Assembly: GCF_002906155.1 (NCBI RefSeq)
Contig: NZ_MUJK01000007.1
Span: forward strand, 62,001-126,000
Origin: Pseudomonas laurylsulfativorans
GTDB lineage: Bacteria > Pseudomonadota > Gammaproteobacteria > Pseudomonadales > Pseudomonadaceae
Direction of reading: 5' to 3'
DNA: 64,000 bases
Shown: positions 53,191 through 62,055 of the stretch, in pieces
Layout: every line of letters begins with the position of its first letter
Position numbering within the stretch: the stretch's first letter is position 1
Notes under the pieces: model-generated
Told to the model about the DNA's origin: nothing
The model's database searches: none
Seen by the model: the letters and a program-made list of their open reading frames with translations, nothing else
Position numbers and translations under genes: made by a program

Positions 53191-53637
53191 CTACTGGATG
53201 TAAAGCTGCGTCGACATCGTATTGCCGGGGGCGTTGATCGAGGTATTGCTGAAAGTCAGCGTGCCTTCCTGCTTGCCCGCCAGATCAAGGGCATACAAAT
53301 AGCCGACGGTTTTTTCCCCGGGGGTGCAACTGGTCAGGTTGCCGTTCTTGAACGCGCAGACCGGTGTACGGGTGCCGTTCACTTCAAAACCGTCCAGGGC
53401 GACATGGGCCTCGCGTCCATAACCCACCTCCAGCACGTACACCGTGATGTTCGGGCCACTGTGATCACAGCGCGTTCGGGTTTGCCCTTCGTCGATGTTC
53501 TCGACACCACAGGACGGCGACGCAACTTTGAGTACTTTCAATTGCGTCAGTGGCGGAGCCGATGCCGCCGTGGCCGTTTGTGCCCCGAGCAGCAGCGCCA
53601 TCAATACGCCGAACACGCTAAACAGACGCCTTTTCAT
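53191..53637 (-). CDS. DUF4879-like exported protein
   Basis: 148 aa with a signal peptide (MKRRLFSVFGVLMALLLGAQTATA, cut near residue 24). The mature part has four cysteines: PSCGVEN, RTRCDHSG, PVCAFKN and TSCTPGE, likely two disulphides. It is a compact beta-rich protein in look (VYVLEVGYGREAHVALDGFEVNG, GTLTFSNTSINAPGNT). I recall DUF4879 from its shape and sequence, without certainty. Function unknown; divergent from the purine permease gene. Confidence 0.72.
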   Translation of the reverse strand: MKRRLFSVFGVLMALLLGAQTATAASAPPLTQLKVLKVASPSCGVENIDEGQTRTRCDHSGPNITVYVLEVGYGREAHVALDGFEVNGTRTPVCAFKNGNLTSCTPGEKTVGYLYALDLAGKQEGTLTFSNTSINAPGNTMSTQLYIQ

Positions 53638-53860
53638 GCAAGACCCATCCACCCCAAAAAACCAGCGCGCAGTATGGCGCACTTGGCTTTGTCGCAAAAC
53701 ATCGACGACGATCACTGCCATAAGCAGCCATATTCCCAAGCTACTGGTATGATGCGCGGCTTTTTCCGGCCCACAGTAATTTCCAGGCGCGTTCTGCTGC
53801 CTGTGCTTTGCTGTTGAGGTCGATACATTCACGGCGCCCGGCGCGCCACGGGGAGCAGAC

Positions 53861-55156
53861 ATGCTGGAAAGGCTGTTTCAACTCAAGGCACACAACACCA
53901 ACGTGCGGACCGAGATTCTGGCGGGCGTCACGACCTTTTTGGCCATGGCCTACATTCTGTTCGTCAACCCGAGCATCCTCGGCGAGACCGGCATGGACAA
54001 GGGCGCAGTGTTTGTCGCCACCTGCCTGGCTGCCGCCATCGGCTCCACGGTCATGGGCCTGATCGCCAACTACCCGATCGCCCTCGCACCGGGCATGGGC
54101 TTGAACGCCTTCTTTACCTACACCGTGGTCCTGCACATGGGCCATACCTGGCAAGTGGCGCTGGGCGCGGTGTTCATCTCGGCGGTGTGTTTCTTCCTGC
54201 TGTCGATCTTCCGTATCCGTGAATGGATCATCAACAGCATCCCGCTGCCGCTGCGCTCGGCGATTGCCGCCGGCATCGGCCTGTTCCTGGCGCTGATCGC
54301 CCTGCACAACGCCGGTATCGTGGTCAGCAACCAAGCGACCATGGTCGGCCTCGGCGACCTGAAACAACCGGCCCCGATCCTGGCCACCCTTGGCTTTGCC
54401 TTGATCGTCGCGCTTGAAGCCCTGGCCGTGCGCGGTGCGGTGCTGATCGGCATTCTGGTGGTGACCATCGTTTCGATCGTCATGGGTTTCACCCCGTTCG
54501 GTGGCGTGATGTCGATGCCTCCGTCGCTGGCGCCGACCTTCCTGCAACTGGATATCAAAGGTGCACTGGACATCGGTCTGGTCAGCGTGATCTTCGCCTT
54601 CCTGTTCGTCGACCTGTTCGATAACTCCGGCACCCTGATCGGCGTCGCCAAGCGCGCCGGGCTGATGGGCAAGGACGGTCACATGCCGAAAATGGGCCGC
54701 GCCCTGATCGCCGACAGCACCGCCGCCATGGCCGGTTCCCTGCTGGGCACCTCGACCACCACCAGCTACATCGAGTCCGCCGCCGGCGTCAGTGCCGGTG
54801 GCCGCACCGGCCTGACCGCCGTCGTAGTGGCGATCCTGTTCCTGCTCGCGCTGTTCTTCTCGCCCCTGGCCGCCAGCGTTCCTGCCTTCGCCACCGCGCC
54901 GGCCCTGCTGTTCGTCGCCGTACTGATGACATCCGGCCTGGCCGAAATAGACTGGGACGACATTACCGTCGCCGCGCCGGTGGTAATCACCGCGCTGGCA
55001 ATGCCGTTCACTTACTCCATCGCCAATGGCATCGCCTTCGGTTTCATTGCCTGGACCGCCATCAAGCTGATGTCCGGTCGTGGCCGTGAGCTGAACCCGG
55101 CGCTGGTGATCCTGTCGATTCTGTTCGTGATCAAGCTGGGTTGGTTCAACGCATGA
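53861..55156 (+). CDS. NCS2-family purine permease
   Basis: 431-residue inner-membrane transporter of the AzgA/PurP-type NCS2 branch, importing adenine, guanine or hypoxanthine by proton symport. Typical segments are the N-terminal LAGVTTFLAMAYILFVNPSIL, APGMGLNAFFTY, and LFDNSGTLIGVAKRAGL with GTSTTTSYIESAAGVSAGGRTG in the substrate region. About 13-14 helices. trmA starts within its stop codon (ATGA), so translation is coupled. Confidence 0.93.
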   Translation: MLERLFQLKAHNTNVRTEILAGVTTFLAMAYILFVNPSILGETGMDKGAVFVATCLAAAIGSTVMGLIANYPIALAPGMGLNAFFTYTVVLHMGHTWQVALGAVFISAVCFFLLSIFRIREWIINSIPLPLRSAIAAGIGLFLALIALHNAGIVVSNQATMVGLGDLKQPAPILATLGFALIVALEALAVRGAVLIGILVVTIVSIVMGFTPFGGVMSMPPSLAPTFLQLDIKGALDIGLVSVIFAFLFVDLFDNSGTLIGVAKRAGLMGKDGHMPKMGRALIADSTAAMAGSLLGTSTTTSYIESAAGVSAGGRTGLTAVVVAILFLLALFFSPLAASVPAFATAPALLFVAVLMTSGLAEIDWDDITVAAPVVITALAMPFTYSIANGIAFGFIAWTAIKLMSGRGRELNPALVILSILFVIKLGWFNA

Positions 55157-56232
55157 CTTTTGATTCCCAGGCCTATGCCGTTCAGCTCGAAGAAAAGGTC
55201 ACGCGTTTGCGTGACCTGCTGGCCCCGTTCGATGCACCGGAGCCAGCCGTTTTCGATTCGCCGCTGAAAAACTTCCGCCTGCGCGCCGAGTTCCGCCTGT
55301 GGCGCGAGGCCGGTGAGCGTCACTACGCGATGTTTTCCCAGGAAGACAAACGCACGCCAATCCTGATCGAAGAGTTCCCGATCGCCAGCTTGCGCATCAA
55401 CCAATTGATGCCGCAGCTCAAGGCAGCCTGGCAAGCCAGCGCCCCCCTGAGCCACAAGCTGTTCCAGGTGGAGTTCCTGACCACCCTGGCCGGCGACGCG
55501 ATGATCACCCTGTGCTATCACCGCCCGCTGGACGAGCACTGGCATGCGGCAGCGTCGAAACTGGCGACGGACCTGAACGTCAGCATCATCGGCCGCTCCA
55601 AGGGCAAACGCGAAGTCATCGGTCACGATTACGTGGTCGAGAAGCTGGAAGTCGGCGGCCGCACCTTCAGCTATCGCCAGCCCGAAGGCGCGTTCACCCA
55701 GCCCAACGGCACGGTGAACCAGAAGATGCTCAACTGGGCATACGATGCGCTTGGCGATCGCTCTGATGATTTGCTGGAGCTGTATTGCGGCAACGGCAAC
55801 TTCACCCTGCCGCTCGCCACCCGCGTGCGTAAAGTGCTGGCCACCGAAATCAGCAAGACATCGGTCAACGCAGCCTTGAGCAATCTCAGCGAAAACGCAG
55901 TGGATAACGTCACCCTGGTGCGTTTGTCCGCCGAAGAACTGACCGAAGCCCTGAACGAAGTGCGTCCGTTCCGGCGCTTGCACGGCATCGATCTCAAGAG
56001 CTACGAGTTCGGCAGCGTGTTCGTCGACCCGCCCCGCGCCGGCATGGACCCGGACACCTGCGAGCTGACCCGGCGCTTCGACAACATCCTGTACATCTCC
56101 TGCAATCCGGAGACCCTGGCAGCCAACATCGCCCAACTGCACGACACCCACCGCATCACCCGATGCGCGATGTTCGACCAGTTCCCGTGGACCCATCACA
56201 TGGAATCCGGGGTGATGCTGACCCGGCGTTGA
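55153..56232 (+). CDS. trmA: tRNA (uridine-54-C5)-methyltransferase
   Basis: SAM-dependent enzyme that makes m5U54 (ribothymidine) in the tRNA T loop, also active on tmRNA. 359 aa. SAM motif ELYCGNGNFTLPLA; catalytic C317 in ISCNPETLA; TATLP and QFPWTHHMESGVML end. No TRAM domain, as in TrmA. The start at 55153 overlaps the permease stop (ATGA). An upstream ATG at 55141 lies in the permease frame. Confidence 0.97.
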   Translation: MTFDSQAYAVQLEEKVTRLRDLLAPFDAPEPAVFDSPLKNFRLRAEFRLWREAGERHYAMFSQEDKRTPILIEEFPIASLRINQLMPQLKAAWQASAPLSHKLFQVEFLTTLAGDAMITLCYHRPLDEHWHAAASKLATDLNVSIIGRSKGKREVIGHDYVVEKLEVGGRTFSYRQPEGAFTQPNGTVNQKMLNWAYDALGDRSDDLLELYCGNGNFTLPLATRVRKVLATEISKTSVNAALSNLSENAVDNVTLVRLSAEELTEALNEVRPFRRLHGIDLKSYEFGSVFVDPPRAGMDPDTCELTRRFDNILYISCNPETLAANIAQLHDTHRITRCAMFDQFPWTHHMESGVMLTRR

Positions 56233-56246
56233 TGGCGCCTGCCAGG

Positions 56247-56284
56247 CACAAAAAAGCCGTCTTCACGACGGCTTTTTTGTGGGT
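56247..56284. terminator. Bidirectional terminator of trmA and small gene
   Basis: CAAAAAAGCCGTC, TTCAC loop, GACGGCTTTTTTG: T runs on both strands. The stop of the leftward small gene at 56263 lies inside this stem. Confidence 0.93.
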
Positions 56285-56544
56285 ACCGGCAAGACAACAT
56301 CGACCTTGCGCGGGCGCCCGCCTTTCTTGCCATTGACCCGCGCGGCTTCAGACTTTGCGGCACTGCTCTGGCGACCATTGCGCGAAGCGACGAGCGAGGC
56401 CGCCATGGCCATCAGCGGCTTGCTCGCAGAAATCATCCCGGCGATAGATACATGCAGGTCCTTGCCTTCATGGCACAGGGCAGTACCCGCGAAGCCTACA
56501 GTCAGACTGGCGAAGTCCCCGCCCTCAAAATCATAGCACTCCAC
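56263..56544 (-). CDS. Small conserved hypothetical protein
   Basis: 93 aa from GTG at 56544, where GGAGG lies 7 bases ahead; a TTG at 56577 would give 104 aa but with a weaker site. The first part is VECYDFEGGDFASLTVGFAGTALC-like with two Cys; then a hydrophobic alanine-rich segment (ISASKPLMAMAASLVAS), and a basic tail NGKKGGRPRKV of AT-hook-like type. The last codons (KKPS then stop) lie within the terminator. Codon use looks normal, but I recognise no family. Confidence 0.55.
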   Translation of the reverse strand: MECYDFEGGDFASLTVGFAGTALCHEGKDLHVSIAGMISASKPLMAMAASLVASRNGRQSSAAKSEAARVNGKKGGRPRKVDVVLPVPTKKPS

Positions 56545-56859
56545 GTACCCGCCTCCACATGCGCATGTGGCGGACAATGCTCGTCTCGCAACATGATCAC
56601 TACCGACAGTCCTTTGTCATTGCATACCTTCATGCCAACCCATCCGTTAGGTTAATGAATCCGGGGATTCGAAGTCCTTTGGAGAATCCGACCGCTGGCA
56701 TTGGCAGTCGAATCATTTCTTCCGTTCTCAGGCTAGCGTCCTGGCGTTATCCGGCCCTGCGGAACACCGCGCGCAATGGCAAGAAATCCTTTCATTACCG
56801 CGCTGGCACCTGATAAATACTGATCCAGCTCCTTCATCTGATCCCCGGTGTCATCAATC

Positions 56860-57771
56860 ATGCAGCGACAATTCGACGATCTTCAGTTGGGCAGCATTGA
56901 GCTGTTTTGCCTGGCGGCCGAGTCCGGTAGCTTCACCGCTGCCGCACTGGTGGCTGGGGTAACGCCGGCAGCAGTGAGCCGTTCGGTGTCGCGCATGGAA
57001 GAACGCCTGGGCGTGCGTCTGTTTGCGCGCACCACGCGCAGTGTGAAGCTGACCGACAGTGGTCGCCGCTACTACGAAGAATGTCGCCAGGCCCTGGCAC
57101 AACTGGTCGAAGCCCAGCGCGAGGTCATGGGCCAGCAGCAAGTGCCGTCCGGTACCTTGCGCATCAGTATTCCGACCACCTACGCGCATCATCGAATCCT
57201 GCCCCTGTTGCCCGAATTTCGGGCGCGTTTTCCGGCGGTGAAGGTCGAGTCGCATATCAGCAATCGCAACATCGATTTCGTCGGCGAAGGCTACGACATG
57301 GCGATTCGGGTGCGAGCCATCCCGGATTCCGGCCTGATCGCCCGACAATTGGAGGATGCAGCTCTGGTGATGATCGCCAGCCCTGACTACCTGAAACGGG
57401 CCGGCACTCCGCAGACCCTCGACGACCTCGAACACCACGAATGCATTCAGTACGAACTGCCCAGCAGCGGCCGGCGCATTGCCTGGTTGTTCAACGATGA
57501 AGGCGCGCCCCGCGAGATTCTGGCCGAGGGTAACCTCAGTTGTTCCGATGATGTACTGGGCGGAGTGACGCTGGCCAAACACGGGGCGGGGTTGTTTCAG
57601 ACCTATCGTTTTATCGTTGAAAAGGAACTGGCCGACGGCTCGCTCGTGGAAGTGCTCAAGCCCTATGGCGGACGCTCGCGGCCATTCACGCTGCTATACC
57701 CGCAAAGTCGCCACATACCGTTGCGCCTGAGGGCGTTCATCGATTTTCTGGTGGAGCATTTGCCGCGCTGA
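56860..57771 (+). CDS. LysR family transcriptional regulator
   Basis: 303 aa. The HTH is at about 6-66 (LQLGSIELFCLAAESGSFTAAALVAGVTPAAVSRSVSRMEERLGVRLFARTTRSVKLTDSG contains the standard LysR pattern); effector domain after about 90 (LRISIPTTYAHHRILPLLPEF; GYDMAIRVRAIPDSGL). A GTG at 56848 is an alternative start. It precedes the quinate/shikimate cluster in the same orientation, with 140 bases between. Adjacent position could mean control of that cluster, but LysR genes are usually divergent from their targets, so this is open. Confidence 0.92.
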   Translation: MQRQFDDLQLGSIELFCLAAESGSFTAAALVAGVTPAAVSRSVSRMEERLGVRLFARTTRSVKLTDSGRRYYEECRQALAQLVEAQREVMGQQQVPSGTLRISIPTTYAHHRILPLLPEFRARFPAVKVESHISNRNIDFVGEGYDMAIRVRAIPDSGLIARQLEDAALVMIASPDYLKRAGTPQTLDDLEHHECIQYELPSSGRRIAWLFNDEGAPREILAEGNLSCSDDVLGGVTLAKHGAGLFQTYRFIVEKELADGSLVEVLKPYGGRSRPFTLLYPQSRHIPLRLRAFIDFLVEHLPR

Positions 57772-57833
57772 CCAGCGAAAGTGTCCGATCACCGCCCACA
57801 AACCGCCAGCGTGTCTGCACTTCAATTGACCGA

Positions 57834-57847
57834 ATTAACCAGTTAGT
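57834..57847. promoter_or_regulatory. Candidate TetR operator at aroQ promoter
   Basis: ATTAAC-CA-GTTAGT, an imperfect 14-base dyad. It sits between a TTGACC -35-like box (57826) and TACAAT (57847-57852). The same pattern recurs at 62187. Binding there would block RNA polymerase. Confidence 0.6.
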
Positions 57848-57886
57848 ACAATTTATCTCCACAGGCCGAAAACCTCGGCCGATTCC

Positions 57887-57897
57887 AAAAATAATAA
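57887..57897 (+). promoter_or_regulatory. Hfq/Crc-type CA motif before aroQ
   Basis: AAAAATAATAA contains AATAATAA (57890-57897), matching AANAANAA, ending 2 bases before the GGAG ribosome binding site (57900). Such motifs mediate Hfq/Crc repression of catabolic genes in Pseudomonas. Confidence 0.6.
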
Positions 57898-57911
57898 GTG
57901 GAGAGATTCCA

Positions 57912-58352
57912 ATGTCCCCTATCGTTCTGGTGCTCAACGGCCCGAACCTGAACCTGCTCGGCACTCGTGAACCAGCGACTTACGGCCACGAAACCCTGGC
58001 AGACATTTCGGCCCTGTGCGCACGTGCCGCCGAAGAGTTCGGCCTGGCAGTGGAGTTTCGCCAGACCAACCATGAAGGCGAACTGCTCGACTGGATTCAC
58101 GCCGCCCGTGGCCGCTGTGCAGGGATCTTGATCAACCCGGCTGCGTGGACCCACACCTCTGTCGCCATTCGCGATGCCCTGGTCGCCAGCGAACTGCCGG
58201 TGATCGAAGTCCACCTGTCCAACGTCCATGCCCGCGAGCCCTTCCGCCACCACTCGTTCGTTTCCGCCATCGCGACTGCCGTGATGGCCGGTTTCGGCAG
58301 TCATGGCTATCGCCTGGCACTGGAACACTTCAGCCAACGTTTGAAGGGGTGA
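57912..58352 (+). CDS. aroQ: Type II 3-dehydroquinate dehydratase (catabolic)
   Basis: Converts 3-dehydroquinate to 3-dehydroshikimate. 146 aa, dodecameric type II fold. Catalytic R19 and Y24 (TREPATYGHETL), GxILNPAAW-like INPAAWTHTSVAI and the EVHLSNVHAREPFRHHS segment with active-site His. The neighbours (quinate/shikimate dehydrogenase, dehydroshikimate dehydratase, transporter) argue for a catabolic role (QuiB function) rather than aromatic biosynthesis. GTGA overlap with the next gene. GGAG site 8 bases ahead of ATG. Confidence 0.95.
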   Translation: MSPIVLVLNGPNLNLLGTREPATYGHETLADISALCARAAEEFGLAVEFRQTNHEGELLDWIHAARGRCAGILINPAAWTHTSVAIRDALVASELPVIEVHLSNVHAREPFRHHSFVSAIATAVMAGFGSHGYRLALEHFSQRLKG

Positions 58353-58357
58353 TCGCC

Positions 58358-59212
58358 GTGACTCAGAACCACGTGGTACTGGCCGGGCTGATCGGCGCCG
58401 GCATCCAGGCTTCCCGCACGCCGGCGCTGCACGAGCACGAAGGCGATGCCCAAGGGCTGCGCTACCTGTATCGCCTGATTGATCTTGATCAGTTGAAACT
58501 CGACAGCAATGCCCTGCCCGACCTGTTGATGGCTGCCGAGCGCATGCACTTCACCGGGCTGAACGTCACGTTTCCATGCAAGCAGGCGATCATCCCGTTG
58601 CTCGACGAACTCTCACCGGAGGCCCGCGGTATCGGCGCGGTCAACACGGTGGTGCTCAAGGATGGCAAACGCATCGGCCACAACACCGATTGCCTGGGCT
58701 TTGCCGAGGGTTTTCGCCGGGGTTTGAAGGGCGTTGCCGTTGAGCGCGTCGTACAGATGGGCGCTGGCGGCGCAGGTGCGGCGGTGGCCCACGCGTTGTT
58801 GAGCGAAGGCGTACAACAGTTGAGCATTTTCGATGTGGACATCCGCCGCGCCCAGGATCTGGCCGACAACCTCAATCAGCATTTCGATGCCGGTCGTGCG
58901 GTGGCCGGGTATGACCTGCCCAGTGCCATGGCCCAGGCTGACGGCCTGGTGAACACCACACCGATGGGCATGAAAAAACTGCCGGGCATGCCAGTGCCGG
59001 TCGAGTTGCTGCGGGCCCAATTGTGGGTGGCGGAGATCGTTTACTTCCCGCTGGAAACCGAACTGCTGCGCAACGCCCGCGCCCTCGGCTGCCGGACGCT
59101 GGACGGCGGCAACATGGCGGTGTTTCAGGCGGTGAAGGCGTTCGAGTTGTTCAGCGGCGTGGTGCCGGATGCCCAGCGGATGCTTGAGCATTTCCAGAGC
59201 ATGAATGACTGA
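58358..59212 (+). CDS. Quinate/shikimate dehydrogenase (catabolic)
   Basis: 284 aa, shikimate dehydrogenase fold. Instead of the biosynthetic SxSPxxHN motif the N-terminal site reads GIQASRTPALHEHEG, as in catabolic quinate/shikimate dehydrogenases (QsuD of Corynebacterium). NVTFPCKQ and HNTDCLGF hold the conserved Lys and Asp; VVQMGAGGAGAAVAHAL is the dinucleotide fold, and FDVDIRRAQ has an acidic residue at the end of beta2, compatible with NAD preference. Two GTG starts: 58349 (overlapping aroQ stop) or 58358; AAGGGG 8 bases ahead favours 58358. Role: quinate to dehydroquinate and/or shikimate to dehydroshikimate. Confidence 0.9.
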   Translation: MTQNHVVLAGLIGAGIQASRTPALHEHEGDAQGLRYLYRLIDLDQLKLDSNALPDLLMAAERMHFTGLNVTFPCKQAIIPLLDELSPEARGIGAVNTVVLKDGKRIGHNTDCLGFAEGFRRGLKGVAVERVVQMGAGGAGAAVAHALLSEGVQQLSIFDVDIRRAQDLADNLNQHFDAGRAVAGYDLPSAMAQADGLVNTTPMGMKKLPGMPVPVELLRAQLWVAEIVYFPLETELLRNARALGCRTLDGGNMAVFQAVKAFELFSGVVPDAQRMLEHFQSMND

Positions 59213-59231
59213 ATCGGCAAATTTGCCGATT

Positions 59232-59310
59232 CGTAGGAGCCGGCTTGCTGGCGAAACAGGCGATGCGGTGTATCAGGCAGGCCGCCATCGCTGGCAAGCC
59301 AGCTCCTACA
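59232..59310. repeat. REP doublet (REPIN)
   Basis: GTAGGAGCCGGCTTGCTGGCGA and CATCGCTGGCAAGCCAGCTCCTAC, about 32 bases apart, with slightly different stem classes. Lies between the dehydrogenase and the convergent tetR gene. Confidence 0.88.
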
Positions 59311-59321
59311 AGGTGTTTGTA

Positions 59322-59999
59322 TCAGGCCTGCAGGTAACGCAACACCGACTCGCAAATCATCTCGCGATGACGCTGCTTTATGCGCTCGTCCGGCAGGTCG
59401 ATCTGAAAAATCTCACCAAATGTGTGGCGGTTCGAGACGCGATAGAAGCAGAACGAACTGATCAACAGATGCACATCCAGCGGATCAAGACCGGTACGGA
59501 ACAGCCCCTGCTCGGCGCCGCGACGCAGAATCTCGCCCAGTGAATCGAGGATAGTGTTGTTCATCGCCTTGATCGCATCGGAACGCTTCACGTACTCGGC
59601 GTTGTGAATGTTCTCGATACTGACGATGCGCACGAAATCGACGTTGCGATCATGGTGATCGAAGGTGAACTCCACCAGGCGCCGAATGGCTTCGACTGGC
59701 GCCAGCTCTGCCAGGTGCAGGCGATTTTCGGTATTGCGGATATCGCCGTAGAGTTTTTCCAGCACCTCGACGTAGAGCTGCTCCTTACTGCCGAAGTAGT
59801 AATAGATCATGCGCTTTGAGGTGTGGATGCGCTCGGCGATGGCATCGACACGAGCACCGGAAAGCCCCTGCTGGACGAATTCGACAATCGCCTCCTGCAG
59901 GATGTTCTCGCGGGTCTTTTCCGGGTTGTTCTTGCGACTCTTACGCGGCTCGACACTAGGTTCTACGGAGGCTGCGGGGAGTTCTGAGGTCATTGTCAT
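59322..59999 (-). CDS. TetR family regulator of quinate/shikimate cluster
   Basis: 225 aa. HTH at about 28-75: TRENILQEAIVEFVQQGLSG, then AIAERIHTSKRMIYYYFGSKEQLY, the standard TetR pattern; the ligand domain follows with FTFDHHDRNVDFVRIVSIENIHN. A hydrophilic 25-residue N-terminal extension (PSVEPRKSRKNNPEKTR) is basic. Located between the aroQ pair and quiC, it most likely represses the cluster through the 14-base dyads at 57834 and 62187. Effector unknown, perhaps a pathway intermediate such as protocatechuate or dehydroshikimate. Confidence 0.88.
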   Translation of the reverse strand: MTMTSELPAASVEPSVEPRKSRKNNPEKTRENILQEAIVEFVQQGLSGARVDAIAERIHTSKRMIYYYFGSKEQLYVEVLEKLYGDIRNTENRLHLAELAPVEAIRRLVEFTFDHHDRNVDFVRIVSIENIHNAEYVKRSDAIKAMNNTILDSLGEILRRGAEQGLFRTGLDPLDVHLLISSFCFYRVSNRHTFGEIFQIDLPDERIKQRHREMICESVLRYLQA

Positions 60000-60101
60000 T
60001 GCGGGCTCACGGCCATCACTGCACAGGCTGGCGATTATGGGCCGCGCGACACGGTGAGGGAACCCGCGCGACCCACGTTTAATCCCGCGTTTACGAATTT
60101 C

Positions 60102-62003
60102 CTACAACTTCGCCTGACGCAAAGCGCCGCTGCGGGATTTGGCCATGGCCGCCAGACGCACCGCGACGTTGGCCGCGCCATAGCCGGCATAACCGTTTTT
60201 ACGCTGGATGATCTCGAAGAAGAATCGCCCCTCGAACGGTTCGGTGTACACATGAAACAGCTCACCGCCCTGGGCGTCGCGGTCGTACAACACGTTGTAG
60301 TAGGCCAGTTCGCTGAGGAACTCGTCGTCAAAGTCGAACCGCGCCGCCAGGTCATCATAGTAGTTGAGCGGGATATCCAGCAGCGGTACACCTGCCTCTT
60401 TCGCACGGCTGACCTGGGCAAAGATGTCATCGCAATCAAACGCGATGTGATGCACACCGGAGCCGCGATAACTCGACAGCGCGTGTGAAATCGCGGTGTT
60501 GCGGTTCTCGGAAATGTTCAGCGGCAGGCGGATCGAACTGTCGCGGCTGCGCAAGGCGCGGCTCTTCACCAGACCATAAGGATCCGGCAGCACGACTTCA
60601 TCGTCCGCCTCGAAATCCAGCAGGCTCTTATAGAACAGCACCCAGCTGTCGAGGCTGTCGGCCGGCAGCGCCATGGCCATGTGGTCGATGCGCTTGAGGC
60701 CACCACTGACTGGCGCATCCGCCAGCAGATTGAAGTCGGTGCCGTAGACGTCGGCATCCTGGTCCACCAGATAAATCAGGCTGCCATCCGGCGCACGCAC
60801 GGCGGCGAGTTCCAATTCATTGGGGCCCACCAGCCCGCGATAGGGCTGGCCCTTGTAGGCCACGGCACGGGCCAATGCGCTCGCGCTGTCCTTGACCCGC
60901 ACGGCGGTGGCGCACAACGAAGGGCCGTGGGCTTCGAAAAAGCTGTGGCCGAAGGAGTAAGGCTCTGAGTTGAGGATCAGGTTGATGTCACCCTGGCGCA
61001 GCAGGCTGACGCTCTTGGACCGATGCTGCCCGGCCTTGACGAAGCCCAGCCGCTCCAGCCAGTGGGAGAGCTTGGCGCCGAGGCTCTCGTCCACGGCGAA
61101 TTCGAGAAACTCGATGCCGTTGTACTCGCTGGCCTTGGGGGTTTCGAACAGAATCTCAGGGTTGGCCGCAGGCTTGGCTTCCTGGGCCAGACGCTCGCGG
61201 GTTTTCTCCTCCAGGTACAACAACGAACGCAAACCATCGGCGGCGTTGGCCCGTGGCGGCGCGGCGCGGAAGCCGTCGTTGAAGATCTCCAGCGACAATG
61301 GCCCGGTGTACCCGCTCTTGATGATCGGCGCGAGGAACCCCGGCAAATCGAATTCGCCTTGCCCAGGGAAGCAGCGAAAATGCCGGCTCCACTCCAGCAC
61401 GTCCATGGCCAGGATCGGCGCGTCGGCCATTTGCACGAAGAAAATCTTGTCCCCGGGAATCTCGGCGATAGCACTCGGGTCGCCCTTGAGCGACAAGGTG
61501 TGAAAGCTGTCCAGCAGCACGCCCAGGCTTGGGTGATCGGCCTGACGCACGATGTTCCACACCTGTTGATAAGTGTTCACATGCCGGCCCCAGGCCAGCG
61601 CTTCGTAACCGACGCGCAGGCCGCGTGCCCCGGCGTGCTCAGCCAGCAGGCGCAGATCGTCGACCAGAATCTGTTCATCACCGATGGACTCGGCCGAGGC
61701 GTTGCTGCACACCAGCACCAGGTCAGTGCCCAGTTCCTGCATCAGGTCGAACTTGCGCTCGGCGCGTTCCAGGTTGCGCGACAGGCGATCGCGACGGCAG
61801 CCTTCGAAATCGCGGAAGGGTTGAAACAGGGTGATGGCGATCCCGAGATCGGCGCACATCTGTTTAATTTCCCGTGGACTGCCGTCGTAGTAGAGAAGAT
61901 CGTTCTCGAAAATCTCGACGCCGTCGAAACCGGCGGCGGCAATGGCTTCGAGTTTTTCCGGCAGGGTACCGCTCAAGGATACGGTGGCAATGGAACGCTG
62001 CAT
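60102..62003 (-). CDS. quiC: 3-Dehydroshikimate dehydratase, two-domain (QuiC)
   Basis: Converts 3-dehydroshikimate to protocatechuate. 633 aa. The N-terminal TIM barrel (1-280) has metal ligands E134 (VGYEALAWG), D165 (LLDSFHTL), Q191 (FFVQMADAP) and E239 (LSLEIFND), identical positions to characterised QuiC1. The C-terminal part (about 290-625) is HPPD/glyoxalase-like, with motif GLKRIDHMAMAL, GVHHIAFDCDD and FFEIIQRKNGY, giving a fused second domain of unclear role. Start ATG at 62003 (MQRSIATVSLSG) is the family start. GGGAG ahead serves as ribosome binding site. The promoter region carries the second 14-base dyad. Confidence 0.95.
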   Translation of the reverse strand: MQRSIATVSLSGTLPEKLEAIAAAGFDGVEIFENDLLYYDGSPREIKQMCADLGIAITLFQPFRDFEGCRRDRLSRNLERAERKFDLMQELGTDLVLVCSNASAESIGDEQILVDDLRLLAEHAGARGLRVGYEALAWGRHVNTYQQVWNIVRQADHPSLGVLLDSFHTLSLKGDPSAIAEIPGDKIFFVQMADAPILAMDVLEWSRHFRCFPGQGEFDLPGFLAPIIKSGYTGPLSLEIFNDGFRAAPPRANAADGLRSLLYLEEKTRERLAQEAKPAANPEILFETPKASEYNGIEFLEFAVDESLGAKLSHWLERLGFVKAGQHRSKSVSLLRQGDINLILNSEPYSFGHSFFEAHGPSLCATAVRVKDSASALARAVAYKGQPYRGLVGPNELELAAVRAPDGSLIYLVDQDADVYGTDFNLLADAPVSGGLKRIDHMAMALPADSLDSWVLFYKSLLDFEADDEVVLPDPYGLVKSRALRSRDSSIRLPLNISENRNTAISHALSSYRGSGVHHIAFDCDDIFAQVSRAKEAGVPLLDIPLNYYDDLAARFDFDDEFLSELAYYNVLYDRDAQGGELFHVYTEPFEGRFFFEIIQRKNGYAGYGAANVAVRLAAMAKSRSGALRQAKL

Positions 62004-62055
62004 ATTTCGACTCCCGGTGGTGGAGGCAATCTTGTTAGGGACATCGCACGCTTTT

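Noticed and set aside
56650..56720. tRNA T-arm-like sequence (TTCGAATCCCC on minus strand) before the LysR gene
   Set aside because: No cloverleaf, acceptor stem or CCA can be formed.
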